A stretch of 64,000 bases of DNA from Vibrio pomeroyi (GTDB taxonomy: Bacteria; Pseudomonadota; Gammaproteobacteria; Enterobacterales; Vibrionaceae), in contig CP090854.1 in the NCBI GenBank assembly GCA_041879425.1, positions 1,984,001-2,048,000 on the forward strand, written 5' to 3'. A program made the position numbers and the translations under genes. Position 1 is the first letter of the stretch; each line of letters begins with the position of its first letter. Positions 8,581 through 17,323 of the stretch are shown here, one piece after another. A model generated the notes under the pieces. That model had not been told where the DNA came from and ran no database searches. It saw nothing but the letters and a program-made list of their open reading frames with translations.

Positions 8581-10058
8581 TGAGTACTGAAACTGAGAAT
8601 CAAGCGCAACCGGAGGCGGCGGAAGGCTCACTGAGCTTCCTAGACCGTGCGATTGAAGCAACCACTCAAACTCCTGCAGACACCACCAAAGAGCTGTTTT
8701 CTGTACTTACAGAGCAAGCACTTTCTGGCACGGTGACGTGGGATAAGAACGTTACAAAAACCATTGAAAACGCAATCTCTGAAATTGATAAGAAACTGTC
8801 TCAACAGCTATCTGAAGTCATGCAACAGAAAGACCTACAAAAGCTGGAAGGCTCTTGGCGTGGTCTGCAAAAACTGGTTAAAGAGAGTGAGCTTGGCCGA
8901 GATCTGAAGATCAAAATGGTCGATTACACTCAAGAAGAACTGCTAGACCAATTTGAAGATGCGCCTGCGATTGACCGTAGCCCGCTGTTCAATGCCGTTT
9001 ACCAAGGCGAATTCGGTACTGCTGGTGGTGAACCTTACGGTACCTTCATTGGTGACTACGAGTTTAGCGCGAAAGATGAAGATGTTGCCCTACTTCGCTA
9101 CATGGGTGAAGTTGCTGCAGTATGTCACGCACCATTCATTGCCGCCGCAAACGCTGAGATGTTTGAGTTTAACGACTTCCAAACCTTCTCTGAAGGCAAG
9201 CCAGTAGCCGCTGGTTTTGACTCTCCTGCATACGCAGCATGGAACTCTTTCCGTGAGAGTGATGACGCACGTTACGTAACACTAACTCTGCCTCGTACTC
9301 TGGCTCGTCTACCTTATGGTGACAAAGGCCTAAGCACGGATGTCTTTGCTTATGAAGAACTTGGCACTGACATGGATGGAAATCCTAAGCCAACCAGCAA
9401 TGATCAGTTAGTTTGGTCAAATGCAGCGTATGATCTGGGTCTTAAAATGACTCAAGCTTATACCGCTTCTGGCTGGTGTACTTCTATTCGTGGTTTAGAT
9501 AACGGTGGTAAGGTCGAGAATCTTCCAAACCTAACGTACAAGTCTGAAGCTGGCGATCTACTTCAGCAATGTCCAACAGAAGTTAACCTAACAGATGAGC
9601 GTGAGAAAGAGCTTTCTGACCTTGGTTTCCTTCCTTTGGTTCACTACAAGAGCTCCAACTACGCTGTATTCATCGGCGGTCAAACCACACAGAAGCCTAA
9701 AACCTTCACTGACCCTGATGCAACAGCGAACGCTGCAATCTCTGCCCGCCTACCTTACATCATGGCGAGTAGCCGTATCGCCCACTACTTGAAAGTAATG
9801 GGTCGAGACAAATTAGGCTCGAACCTAGAAGCTCCGGACATCAAACGCGAGCTACAACTTTGGATCGACCAATACACCAACGCTGGTGCAATTGGCAATG
9901 AGCAACGTGCAAAAACCCCTCTTTGTGAATCTCGCATTGAAGTGGTTGAGCAACCTGGTAAACCGGGTGCCTACTCAGCAGTCGCTCATTTAAGACCTTG
10001 GTTACAACTTGAAGAACTGACAACTTCAGTTCGAATGGTTGCGAAGATTCCAGGCTAA
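8580..10058 (+). CDS. tssC: T6SS contractile sheath large subunit TssC
   Basis: TssC (VipB family) forms the sheath with TssB. The 492-residue protein is full length, with the conserved blocks LEGSWRGLQKLV, GEPYGTFIGDYEF, LPRTLARLPYG, SRIAHYLKVMGRDKLGS and the C-terminal strand region that makes the inter-subunit handshake. Coding is coupled to tssB through TAATG. It is followed immediately by a perfect GC-rich hairpin and then a second, divergent tssC-like gene. Of the two copies, this one is closest to the family consensus and is presumably the structural subunit. Confidence 0.96.
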   Translation: MSTETENQAQPEAAEGSLSFLDRAIEATTQTPADTTKELFSVLTEQALSGTVTWDKNVTKTIENAISEIDKKLSQQLSEVMQQKDLQKLEGSWRGLQKLVKESELGRDLKIKMVDYTQEELLDQFEDAPAIDRSPLFNAVYQGEFGTAGGEPYGTFIGDYEFSAKDEDVALLRYMGEVAAVCHAPFIAAANAEMFEFNDFQTFSEGKPVAAGFDSPAYAAWNSFRESDDARYVTLTLPRTLARLPYGDKGLSTDVFAYEELGTDMDGNPKPTSNDQLVWSNAAYDLGLKMTQAYTASGWCTSIRGLDNGGKVENLPNLTYKSEAGDLLQQCPTEVNLTDEREKELSDLGFLPLVHYKSSNYAVFIGGQTTQKPKTFTDPDATANAAISARLPYIMASSRIAHYLKVMGRDKLGSNLEAPDIKRELQLWIDQYTNAGAIGNEQRAKTPLCESRIEVVEQPGKPGAYSAVAHLRPWLQLEELTTSVRMVAKIPG

Positions 10059-10064
10059 TAGGGA

Positions 10065-10088
10065 TTTGGCCGGAGCAATCCGGCCAAA
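10065..10088 (+). terminator. Perfect hairpin with GCAA loop between the two tssC genes
   Basis: A perfect 10-bp stem (10065-10074 with 10079-10088) encloses a GCAA loop, a GNRA-type tetraloop. It is followed by AATTTTG and then the next ATG at 10097. The U tract is short (four T), so it could be a leaky terminator or an mRNA 3'-end stabiliser. It would separate abundant tube/sheath genes from the low-copy baseplate genes. The structure is seen directly; its effect is inferred. Confidence 0.6.
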
Positions 10089-10096
10089 AATTTTGT

Positions 10097-11491
10097 ATGA
10101 AGTTAAATACAGAATGGCAAAACAAATTCAATCAATTAGATGACACAGATAATACCTTTATGAAAGAGGCTTTATCTCTGTTATCTGAGTTAGACAAACA
10201 CTCCTTAAGCTCTAAATCCTCACTAATTTCATTGATATCAACACTTATATCAACAATCGATAATGAACTGAGTTTGCAGCTTGATGAAATCTTGCATGAA
10301 CCTGAATTTCAAAAGCTAGAGCGCAACTGGTTAAGCCTTCAACAACTCGTATCCCTACCCGTAAGCTATCAAAGAGCTCATGTAAAGTTACTCGATATGA
10401 ATTGGGCGGAGATCTCCAGTGACGTCAACCAAGCTTATTCGACCAAATCCAGTGACTTGTATAACAAAATTGGTAATAACGAACTCAATACCTTAGGTGG
10501 TCACCCGTTTGGTTGCATCTCGTTTAGTCACCCTATCTCGATGGACATCGATTTTGATGCCGATTACGACGATCTATTTACCGTAGAACTATTAGGGAAA
10601 TTAGGCGAAGCAACACTCTGCCCTATGCTCTTTTCCCCAGTTTCGACCTTCTTTGGTGAAAGCGGCGCTGATTGGCTATCAGACATTGAACGTATCAACA
10701 AAATACTTTCTGGCCCCGACTTTAAAGCGTGGCAGGATTTACGCAGCAAACCGAGCTCTCGCTTTATCGGCATGGCACTTCCTCAAGTGCGCCTGCGTGA
10801 TGCCTACAAAAACCGACGAGCTGGCTTTATTTATAACGAGCAAGGTAAAGGTGCTTGGGGTTTAGCCAATATGGTGCTGGCGACCACTATCATACGAGAG
10901 TTTCACCGCGTTAACTGGTTTGGCTTTTTGAAATCTCGTTGGAACGACAAGCTTCAAGGTGCTGTTATCAATCTGCCTGCGAACCACTATTTCGATAGCC
11001 ACCTGCAAAAGCCAGTCACCGACATTAGCCTGTTCGGACAACTATCGAATTTCTACGCGCAAAGTGGTTTTATCCCATTAGCGAAAAGCCCTTTAACCGA
11101 CAAGTTTTACTTCAATGGTAACAACTCGATTTGGCAATGCGGGCAAAGTGACAACGACAAAGTGCTTACCCAGATTCAAACGACATTGATGTCTTGCCGA
11201 ATTGCTCACTACTTAAAAGTTCAGGTAAGAGAAATGATCGGCAGCTTCAACAATGCTACAGAATGTGAGTTGTTTTTGACGCACTGGATTGAAAAATTCT
11301 CGAGCAATGTGTCGTTTGCCAATGAAGAGACCTTATCTAAATACCCATTAAGCTTCGCTAAAGTTAGTGTCACTGAGTCTAGCGCTCAAGCTGGCAGCTT
11401 TGCTTGCACTCTACGCATCGTTCCTCAATACCAGTTTGATTACTTCAGTGGCGAAGTAGTTCTGACCACCGACCTAAATGAGGTGGCGTAA
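10097..11491 (+). CDS. Divergent second TssC-family protein
   Basis: The 464-residue protein is a TssC paralogue. It keeps the family layout (EFQKLERNWLSLQQLV, LGGHPFGCISFSH, GMALPQVRLRDAY, MSCRIAHYLKVQVREMIGS) but differs widely from the neighbouring tssC. The arginine/leucine block PRTLARLPYG is replaced by PQVRLRDAY, and the C-terminal handshake strand differs. There is no Shine-Dalgarno sequence before ATG 10097, and the hairpin ends nine bases upstream, so expression is probably low. It overlaps tssE by one base (TAATG). Possible roles are a sheath-end or baseplate adaptor or an assembly factor; it could also be a non-essential duplicate. Membership in the family is firm, the role unknown. 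Confidence 0.85.
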   Translation: MKLNTEWQNKFNQLDDTDNTFMKEALSLLSELDKHSLSSKSSLISLISTLISTIDNELSLQLDEILHEPEFQKLERNWLSLQQLVSLPVSYQRAHVKLLDMNWAEISSDVNQAYSTKSSDLYNKIGNNELNTLGGHPFGCISFSHPISMDIDFDADYDDLFTVELLGKLGEATLCPMLFSPVSTFFGESGADWLSDIERINKILSGPDFKAWQDLRSKPSSRFIGMALPQVRLRDAYKNRRAGFIYNEQGKGAWGLANMVLATTIIREFHRVNWFGFLKSRWNDKLQGAVINLPANHYFDSHLQKPVTDISLFGQLSNFYAQSGFIPLAKSPLTDKFYFNGNNSIWQCGQSDNDKVLTQIQTTLMSCRIAHYLKVQVREMIGSFNNATECELFLTHWIEKFSSNVSFANEETLSKYPLSFAKVSVTESSAQAGSFACTLRIVPQYQFDYFSGEVVLTTDLNEVA

Positions 11492-11913
11492 TGAGCTTTT
11501 GGACAACCTTTATCAGCGATTCGAAACCTTATCAGGATGCTGAGATTGAAGACATCAAGTTCCATCTCACCAAACTGTTAGAAGCCGAGGCATCACTGAC
11601 AGATATCGATAACAGATTGATTGAAGTTAATCGCTCTAACTTGAAATTTGGTATCGAAGATATTCAGTTACTCAGCGCAACCTTAGAAAAAACACAACTT
11701 ACTTTGCGCATAGAAAACTGGATCAAGAGTTTTGAACCACGATTACATGATATTTCCGTTGAACTCGGAAAGCGTAAAGAAGGCGACAACTCGCTTTCGT
11801 TCAACATCATTGCCAAGGTAAAAACCAGCCATGGCGAACAAGACCTGATCTTCGATTCCAAAATCGCATTAAGCGACTTAACGACCTCTTTAGAAGAAGA
11901 TAACTATGACTGA
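11491..11913 (+). CDS. tssE: T6SS baseplate protein TssE
   Basis: TssE is the gp25-like baseplate wedge protein that nucleates sheath assembly. The 140-residue product has the gp25 core around residues 60-125, including RIENWIKSFEPRLHDISVELG, where the EPRL motif is characteristic. It starts one base inside the stop of the preceding gene and overlaps tssF by eight bases, so the group tssC-like/E/F is tightly coupled. Confidence 0.92.
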   Translation: MSFWTTFISDSKPYQDAEIEDIKFHLTKLLEAEASLTDIDNRLIEVNRSNLKFGIEDIQLLSATLEKTQLTLRIENWIKSFEPRLHDISVELGKRKEGDNSLSFNIIAKVKTSHGEQDLIFDSKIALSDLTTSLEEDNYD

Positions 11914-13657
11914 ACCTATTATGCGTTACTTCGAGCAAGAACTGGCTTTTGTGCGCCGTTCATTGGGGCAGTTTGGTCAAGAATATCCGACGCACGCTGA
12001 AAAACTCAACATTCATCAGGGCAAGATCGAAGACCCAAGTATGGCGCGTCTATTAGATGGCGTAGCACTTTTGAATGCGAAAGTGGAAAAGAAGCTCTCT
12101 GAGCAACTTCCTGAGGTTATTGAAGGCATTTTAAGTGTCCTCTACCCTTCTTACATTCAAACCGTTCCAAGCGTTGCCTATCTGGAGTTGCTTGCCGAAG
12201 ATGGTCCAATTGAGTCGAGCACCTTACCGAAAGGTTCGCTGTTTTCGAGCACCAATACCAAAAACGAATGCCTATTTAGAACCGTTGATGAACTCAAAAT
12301 AGCTCCGTTTAATTTAAGTAACATCAAGGCTTTAAGCGCTCCATTTAGCTTTAATAGACCGAAATCGGCCAATCAAAGCTCTGCCGTTGTTCAAATCTCT
12401 TTAAGCACTGGCGATCCTGAAGTGCATTTCAGCCATTTGGAGTTGAACGACCTCGACTTCTTCGTTAAAGGTTTTGAGAACAATGCGGATTCGTTAGTCG
12501 AACTTCTTCTCAACAATACCTTATCGATTTCAATTTCAGACAGTGAATGCGCTCGACACGTCACTGTCGATAGCCACCAGCTCAAGAATCGAATCAGCGA
12601 CCTTGAATTTAAGTTTCTGCCTGAACACGGTAATCAATTTACGGGTTACCAACTGATCAACGAGTTCTTCTTTTTCAAAGAGAAACGACAGTTCTTCAGA
12701 CTTAAGAACTTTGCCGAATACGCGAGCCAATTTGACGAATCTGAAATCGTCATCAATTTGTTCATGTCCTCATTACCGTCTGAGTTTATCCGCCTGTTCA
12801 ACAAAGATGTTTTCAAACTGAACGTGATGCCCGCAATTAACTTGTTCGAACAAACAGGCGAGCCGATCCCTTACGATCACAGAACCCTGTCTGTTCCAGT
12901 CAATGCTGACGCACACAGCGACAACAATATCGAAATCATTGAAATTCAGAATGTTTATGATATTAAGCCCAATGGCGAGATACCTTTAGTCCCGCTTTTT
13001 AAAGAGAAATACTCTCACAACCAACAATACGACTACTGGCAAAGTAAACATAATCACTTCGGTGAAATGAGCATCGCAATCTCATTATCGGAAACGCCCA
13101 ATACTGAATTTAGTAAGCTGCTCGGCACCAACTTACTGTGCACGAACGGCAAGCAAGCTTGTGGAGTAAGCGGTACGTTAGAATGCCTAGAAAGCATCGA
13201 CTTACCAGGTGAGTTTTCACCTATTTATCCACCTTCAGCGCCCATTACCAAGGAAGTTGACCAAAACATCCATTGGGAGTTCATTAGTTTGTTGAACACC
13301 AACTTTTCGTCTTTGGTGCAATCGAGCAACCCAGTCACGGACCTCAAACACATGTTGAGTTTGTGCAGCCGAGAACAGGTATCAAGTGCTGAAATTCAGA
13401 TGATTCACTCGATCACATTTAACTCCCAAGTATCGGCTATTCGTGTGTTGGGCAAAAACGTGTTCTCTCCCGGTACTGAGATTGAATTGACGCTTGATGC
13501 CACATCACCCTACCTTGCATTTGCCGATGTGCTGAACCGCTTCTTCCAACAATTTTGTAGTTTTGACCGATACATCCAGCTCAAGATCCGTATTTACGGA
13601 CGAGACGGTATCGTCAAAAAGTACCCGAAAATTCACGGTAGTCAATTGTGCCTATAA
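11906..13657 (+). CDS. tssF: T6SS baseplate protein TssF
   Basis: TssF is the large wedge component of the baseplate (TssEFGK). The 583-residue protein begins with the family signature MRYFEQELAFVRRSLGQFG...YPTHAEKL and contains DPSMARLLDGVALLNAKVEKKL and EGILSVLYPSYIQTVPS. Length is normal for the family. The start overlaps the tssE stop by eight bases. A 64-bp gap separates it from tssG. Confidence 0.95.
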   Translation: MTEPIMRYFEQELAFVRRSLGQFGQEYPTHAEKLNIHQGKIEDPSMARLLDGVALLNAKVEKKLSEQLPEVIEGILSVLYPSYIQTVPSVAYLELLAEDGPIESSTLPKGSLFSSTNTKNECLFRTVDELKIAPFNLSNIKALSAPFSFNRPKSANQSSAVVQISLSTGDPEVHFSHLELNDLDFFVKGFENNADSLVELLLNNTLSISISDSECARHVTVDSHQLKNRISDLEFKFLPEHGNQFTGYQLINEFFFFKEKRQFFRLKNFAEYASQFDESEIVINLFMSSLPSEFIRLFNKDVFKLNVMPAINLFEQTGEPIPYDHRTLSVPVNADAHSDNNIEIIEIQNVYDIKPNGEIPLVPLFKEKYSHNQQYDYWQSKHNHFGEMSIAISLSETPNTEFSKLLGTNLLCTNGKQACGVSGTLECLESIDLPGEFSPIYPPSAPITKEVDQNIHWEFISLLNTNFSSLVQSSNPVTDLKHMLSLCSREQVSSAEIQMIHSITFNSQVSAIRVLGKNVFSPGTEIELTLDATSPYLAFADVLNRFFQQFCSFDRYIQLKIRIYGRDGIVKKYPKIHGSQLCL

Positions 13658-13721
13658 CGCAGCGAATATCGGTAGCGCCGTCAACTATAGATAGCCCAAG
13701 CGATAGTCATAGGGAGATGAT

Positions 13722-14654
13722 ATGAAGCACTTCATCGAAGATTTAACGACTCAGCCTGGGAAGTACGACTTCTCACAGGCGATGAGATTGTTGGAGCAAC
13801 TTCAGTCTCAGAGTATCACGCCGTTACAGATTCAATTGAAGTCTGAGGCAATGCCAACGGGCAATCCTCAGGAGATTCAATATTTTTCGTTAAAGGGAAA
13901 TAAAGCCAAGCTCAGACTGGCGAAACAAGCGCTCTCTGGCGTTAAAGGCGTGATACCGAATTATATTTACGAAGAACTGTTAGCGGCGATACACAACGAA
14001 GACCATTCTCTTCAAGATTTTCTGGACGTGTTCAACCAAAGACATTTCGAAATTACCTATCGAACCAATGCACGACGTTGGTTGCTGGTTGAAAGCGAAC
14101 AAAACCCAAAGAAAACAGCATTATTGAATCACTTTGCTGCGCTAGGGAAAGAACATAAAGAGTATCTGCAATACTCGCTTCTTCTGAGCCAACAAAGTCG
14201 CAGCCTAACCACATTGAAAAAGATCTTAAATGACTTTTTTCCACATTCGATTGAGGTTGAATGTAAAGCCTTTGAACGACGCCTGCTACCTTCAGACTCA
14301 TTGACTCGAATCGGTACTAATCGCGACTTCAACAGTCGTCTAGGCCAAGGTTTTTTAGTTGGCAAAACCTGCCTCGCCCATTTCAACAATTTGAGTATTT
14401 TTGTTACCCCAAAAAACAGAAATGAGTTTCTCGAGATTCAGCGAGATGACCAGTTTGCTAAAGCGGTGTTGTCTTTGACGCAGCATTATTTAAAAGACAG
14501 CACACCCGTTGCTATTTACCTGAACGTTAAGCGTTCATATTTAACCAGACCCCGTTTATCAAGCAACGTTTCTATGGCTGCTCGTTTGGGTGAGATTGAC
14601 TACCTAGCCCCTGAACGAAACCCCAATGAAACCGTAAAGATTTTGCTTTTGTAG
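13722..14654 (+). CDS. tssG: T6SS baseplate protein TssG
   Basis: TssG partners TssF in the baseplate wedge. The 310-residue protein shows the family N-terminus (KYDFSQAMRLLEQL), a central NHFAALGKEHKEYLQYSLLL block, and a C-terminal fold containing LGQGFLVGKTCLAHFNN. GGGAGATGAT precedes the ATG. The family is divergent in sequence, so the call rests on both similarity and position after tssF. Confidence 0.92.
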   Translation: MKHFIEDLTTQPGKYDFSQAMRLLEQLQSQSITPLQIQLKSEAMPTGNPQEIQYFSLKGNKAKLRLAKQALSGVKGVIPNYIYEELLAAIHNEDHSLQDFLDVFNQRHFEITYRTNARRWLLVESEQNPKKTALLNHFAALGKEHKEYLQYSLLLSQQSRSLTTLKKILNDFFPHSIEVECKAFERRLLPSDSLTRIGTNRDFNSRLGQGFLVGKTCLAHFNNLSIFVTPKNRNEFLEIQRDDQFAKAVLSLTQHYLKDSTPVAIYLNVKRSYLTRPRLSSNVSMAARLGEIDYLAPERNPNETVKILLL

Positions 14655-14700
14655 TTCGTAATACGGAATGTATAGATTATAGAGATACAAGGAATTGACT

Positions 14701-17313
14701 ATGACACAAGTAACTCTCACTAACTTAGTAGGAAAGCTATCTCCCGAGCTTAAGCAAGCGCTGGAAGCGTCTGCGGGCGCGGCGATGAACCAAGGTGTTG
14801 GAGCGATAGAAACAGAACACTGGATTCTTCAACTCATCTCCCAGAAAGATCCAAAGATCATGGCATTGTGCGAGTCTCAAAAGCTTTCATTAGACGCGCT
14901 AGTAAATGAACTGACAAAGAAAATATCTATGTTGCCTAAAGGCAATGAAGGGCAGCCAACATTAAGCCACAGCTTAACTGAGTTAATCAAAGATGCTTGG
15001 ATGATCGCGTCCGTAAACTACGGCCACGGTGAGATAGTCAGCTTGCACCTTATTCAAGCTTTGATGCAACAGAATGTACTCGGTGTGAGCACACTACAAC
15101 TTGAAGCATTGAGTAGCGTGTCACTAGAGTCTCTGCAAGGCCTGATCAAGAAGACCCCGATTGCACGTAACACAGCCGCTCCTTCTGCTAACGGTTCAGT
15201 TGATACCACCCCAGCAGGTAACGACGCATTAAGCAAATATACTGTTAACCTGACTCAGCAAGCGATTGACGGAAATATTGACCCTATTTCAGGCCGTAAT
15301 GCCGAAGTCAGAAAAGCGATTGATATCCTGTGTCGTAAACGCCAAAACAACCCAATCATGGTCGGTGAACCCGGTGTAGGTAAAACCGCTGTTGTTGAAG
15401 GATTAGCACTAAGGATTGCAGCAGACGAAGTACCAAGCGCACTACAAGGCGTACAAATCCACTCTCTGGATCTTGGGCTACTTCAAGCGGGGGCAAGCGT
15501 TAAGGGCGAGTTTGAAAACCGCCTGAAAGATGTCATCAACGAAGTGAAAAGCTCTGAAGTACCGATCATTGTGTTCATCGATGAAGCTCATACGCTTATT
15601 GGTGCTGGCGGTGCTGCAGGACAAAACGATGCAGCCAACCTTCTAAAGCCAGCTCTGGCACGTGGTGAGTTCAAAACCATTGCTGCAACAACGTGGGCAG
15701 AATACAAGAAGTACTTCGAAAAAGACCCTGCACTCACACGTCGATTCCAAGTTGTGACCATTGAAGAACCTAACGCCGAAGATGCAATGCAAATGCTTCG
15801 TGGTGTAGCCGCTTCACTGCAAGCTCACCATGGTGCATTTATCGCTGAATCCGCAATTGAAGCTGCGGTTAATCTATCTATTCGTTACCTACCAAGTCGC
15901 CAGCTACCAGACAAAGCGATCAGCCTGCTTGATACCGCCAGTGCTCGAATCGCACTGACTCAAGGTGCTAAACCTGAGGTACTGGAAACGCTAGAACAAA
16001 CTATTCGTTACCAAGAAAATGAAAAATCAGCGCTCGAAAAAGAAGATGCCCTATTCTCAAACAGCGCAGAAGTCATCAAGGAACTGGCTCAATCTATCGA
16101 AGAAAACCAACAAGCATTAGCTGCGTATTACACACGTTGGGAAAAAGAGATTGAATTGGTCGATCAAATCAAAACAGTTCAACAAGAGATCACTGAAGAA
16201 CAAGAGCAAGATGCAGTAGATGCCACCAAGCAAAAGCAACTTGATACTCTGCGAACCGAATTAGCAGACTTGCAAGGTGAAGAGCCTTTGGTTTATGCGA
16301 TGGTTGACGACAACACCATCGCGCAAGTGATTGCCAATTGGACAGGGATCCCAGTTGGCAACATGATGAGTGATGAAATCGCTAAACTTCTGACCTTAGA
16401 AGACGAGCTCAATACTCGAGTTATTGGTCAAGACGTTGCGAAGAACGAGCTTGCAAAAGCGATTCGCATCTCCCGTGCTGGTTTGACGGATAATCGTAAA
16501 CCTATCGGCGTGTTCTTAATGTGTGGCCCAAGTGGTGTGGGTAAAACCGAAACCGCCATGGCACTTGCGGAACAACTGTACGGAGGTAGCAACGACCTTA
16601 CCGTGATCAACATGACCGAGTTTAAAGAGGAACATAAGATATCTATGTTGCTCGGCTCACCAGCAGGTTATGTCGGCTTTGGTGAAGGTGGTGTGTTAAC
16701 AGAAGCAATCCGACGTAATCCTTACTCAGTACTACTATTGGATGAGATGGAAAAAGCGCACCCGGGCGTACATGACTTGTTCTATCAAATCTTCGATAAA
16801 GGCCACATCAAAGACAGTGAAGGTCGAACTGTCGATTTCAAAAACACCATCATCATCATGACGTCGAACGCAGCTGACCAAGCTATCTGTGATGTGTGCG
16901 CGAAGACAACAGATCGTATCGACAACGACGAGCTACTTGAATCGATTCGTCCGGACTTACAGCAATACTTCAAACCCGCTTTCTTAGGACGAACAACCAT
17001 TGTCCCTTACTACCCGCTTAACGATGAAGAGTTAGCGAAAATCACTGAGATCTCGCTAAATCGAATCAAGAAGAAACTCGCAGAACAGTATCAAGCTTCC
17101 TTTACTTGGGACGCAGATTTCATTCAATTCGTGGTTGACCGTAATACCGACCCTACGACCGGTGGCCGTGCCGTTGAGCAAATCATTAATCGTTCATTGA
17201 TGCCGAGATTAGCTGAAGAATGTATTGGTCGACTCAGCCGTAGCGAACCGATTACTCAAGTGACTGTTAGCGCGACGAACAACAGTGCCGACTTTGATTT
17301 ATCTATTAAGTAG
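14701..17313 (+). CDS. tssH: T6SS sheath-recycling AAA+ ATPase ClpV
   Basis: ClpV disassembles contracted TssBC sheaths. The 870-residue ClpB-like protein has an N-domain (about 1-150), AAA-1 with Walker A GEPGVGKT and Walker B IVFIDEAH, a short coiled-coil middle region (about 405-530), AAA-2 with GPSGVGKT and LLLDEMEKAHP, and a C-terminal D2-small domain. Both ATPase sites look intact. ATG 14701 has AAGGA eight bases upstream; an in-frame TTG at 14695 is less likely. It precedes the sensor/MFS gene by only 10 bp. Confidence 0.96.
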   Translation: MTQVTLTNLVGKLSPELKQALEASAGAAMNQGVGAIETEHWILQLISQKDPKIMALCESQKLSLDALVNELTKKISMLPKGNEGQPTLSHSLTELIKDAWMIASVNYGHGEIVSLHLIQALMQQNVLGVSTLQLEALSSVSLESLQGLIKKTPIARNTAAPSANGSVDTTPAGNDALSKYTVNLTQQAIDGNIDPISGRNAEVRKAIDILCRKRQNNPIMVGEPGVGKTAVVEGLALRIAADEVPSALQGVQIHSLDLGLLQAGASVKGEFENRLKDVINEVKSSEVPIIVFIDEAHTLIGAGGAAGQNDAANLLKPALARGEFKTIAATTWAEYKKYFEKDPALTRRFQVVTIEEPNAEDAMQMLRGVAASLQAHHGAFIAESAIEAAVNLSIRYLPSRQLPDKAISLLDTASARIALTQGAKPEVLETLEQTIRYQENEKSALEKEDALFSNSAEVIKELAQSIEENQQALAAYYTRWEKEIELVDQIKTVQQEITEEQEQDAVDATKQKQLDTLRTELADLQGEEPLVYAMVDDNTIAQVIANWTGIPVGNMMSDEIAKLLTLEDELNTRVIGQDVAKNELAKAIRISRAGLTDNRKPIGVFLMCGPSGVGKTETAMALAEQLYGGSNDLTVINMTEFKEEHKISMLLGSPAGYVGFGEGGVLTEAIRRNPYSVLLLDEMEKAHPGVHDLFYQIFDKGHIKDSEGRTVDFKNTIIIMTSNAADQAICDVCAKTTDRIDNDELLESIRPDLQQYFKPAFLGRTTIVPYYPLNDEELAKITEISLNRIKKKLAEQYQASFTWDADFIQFVVDRNTDPTTGGRAVEQIINRSLMPRLAEECIGRLSRSEPITQVTVSATNNSADFDLSIK

Positions 17314-17323
17314 GTCTTAACCA

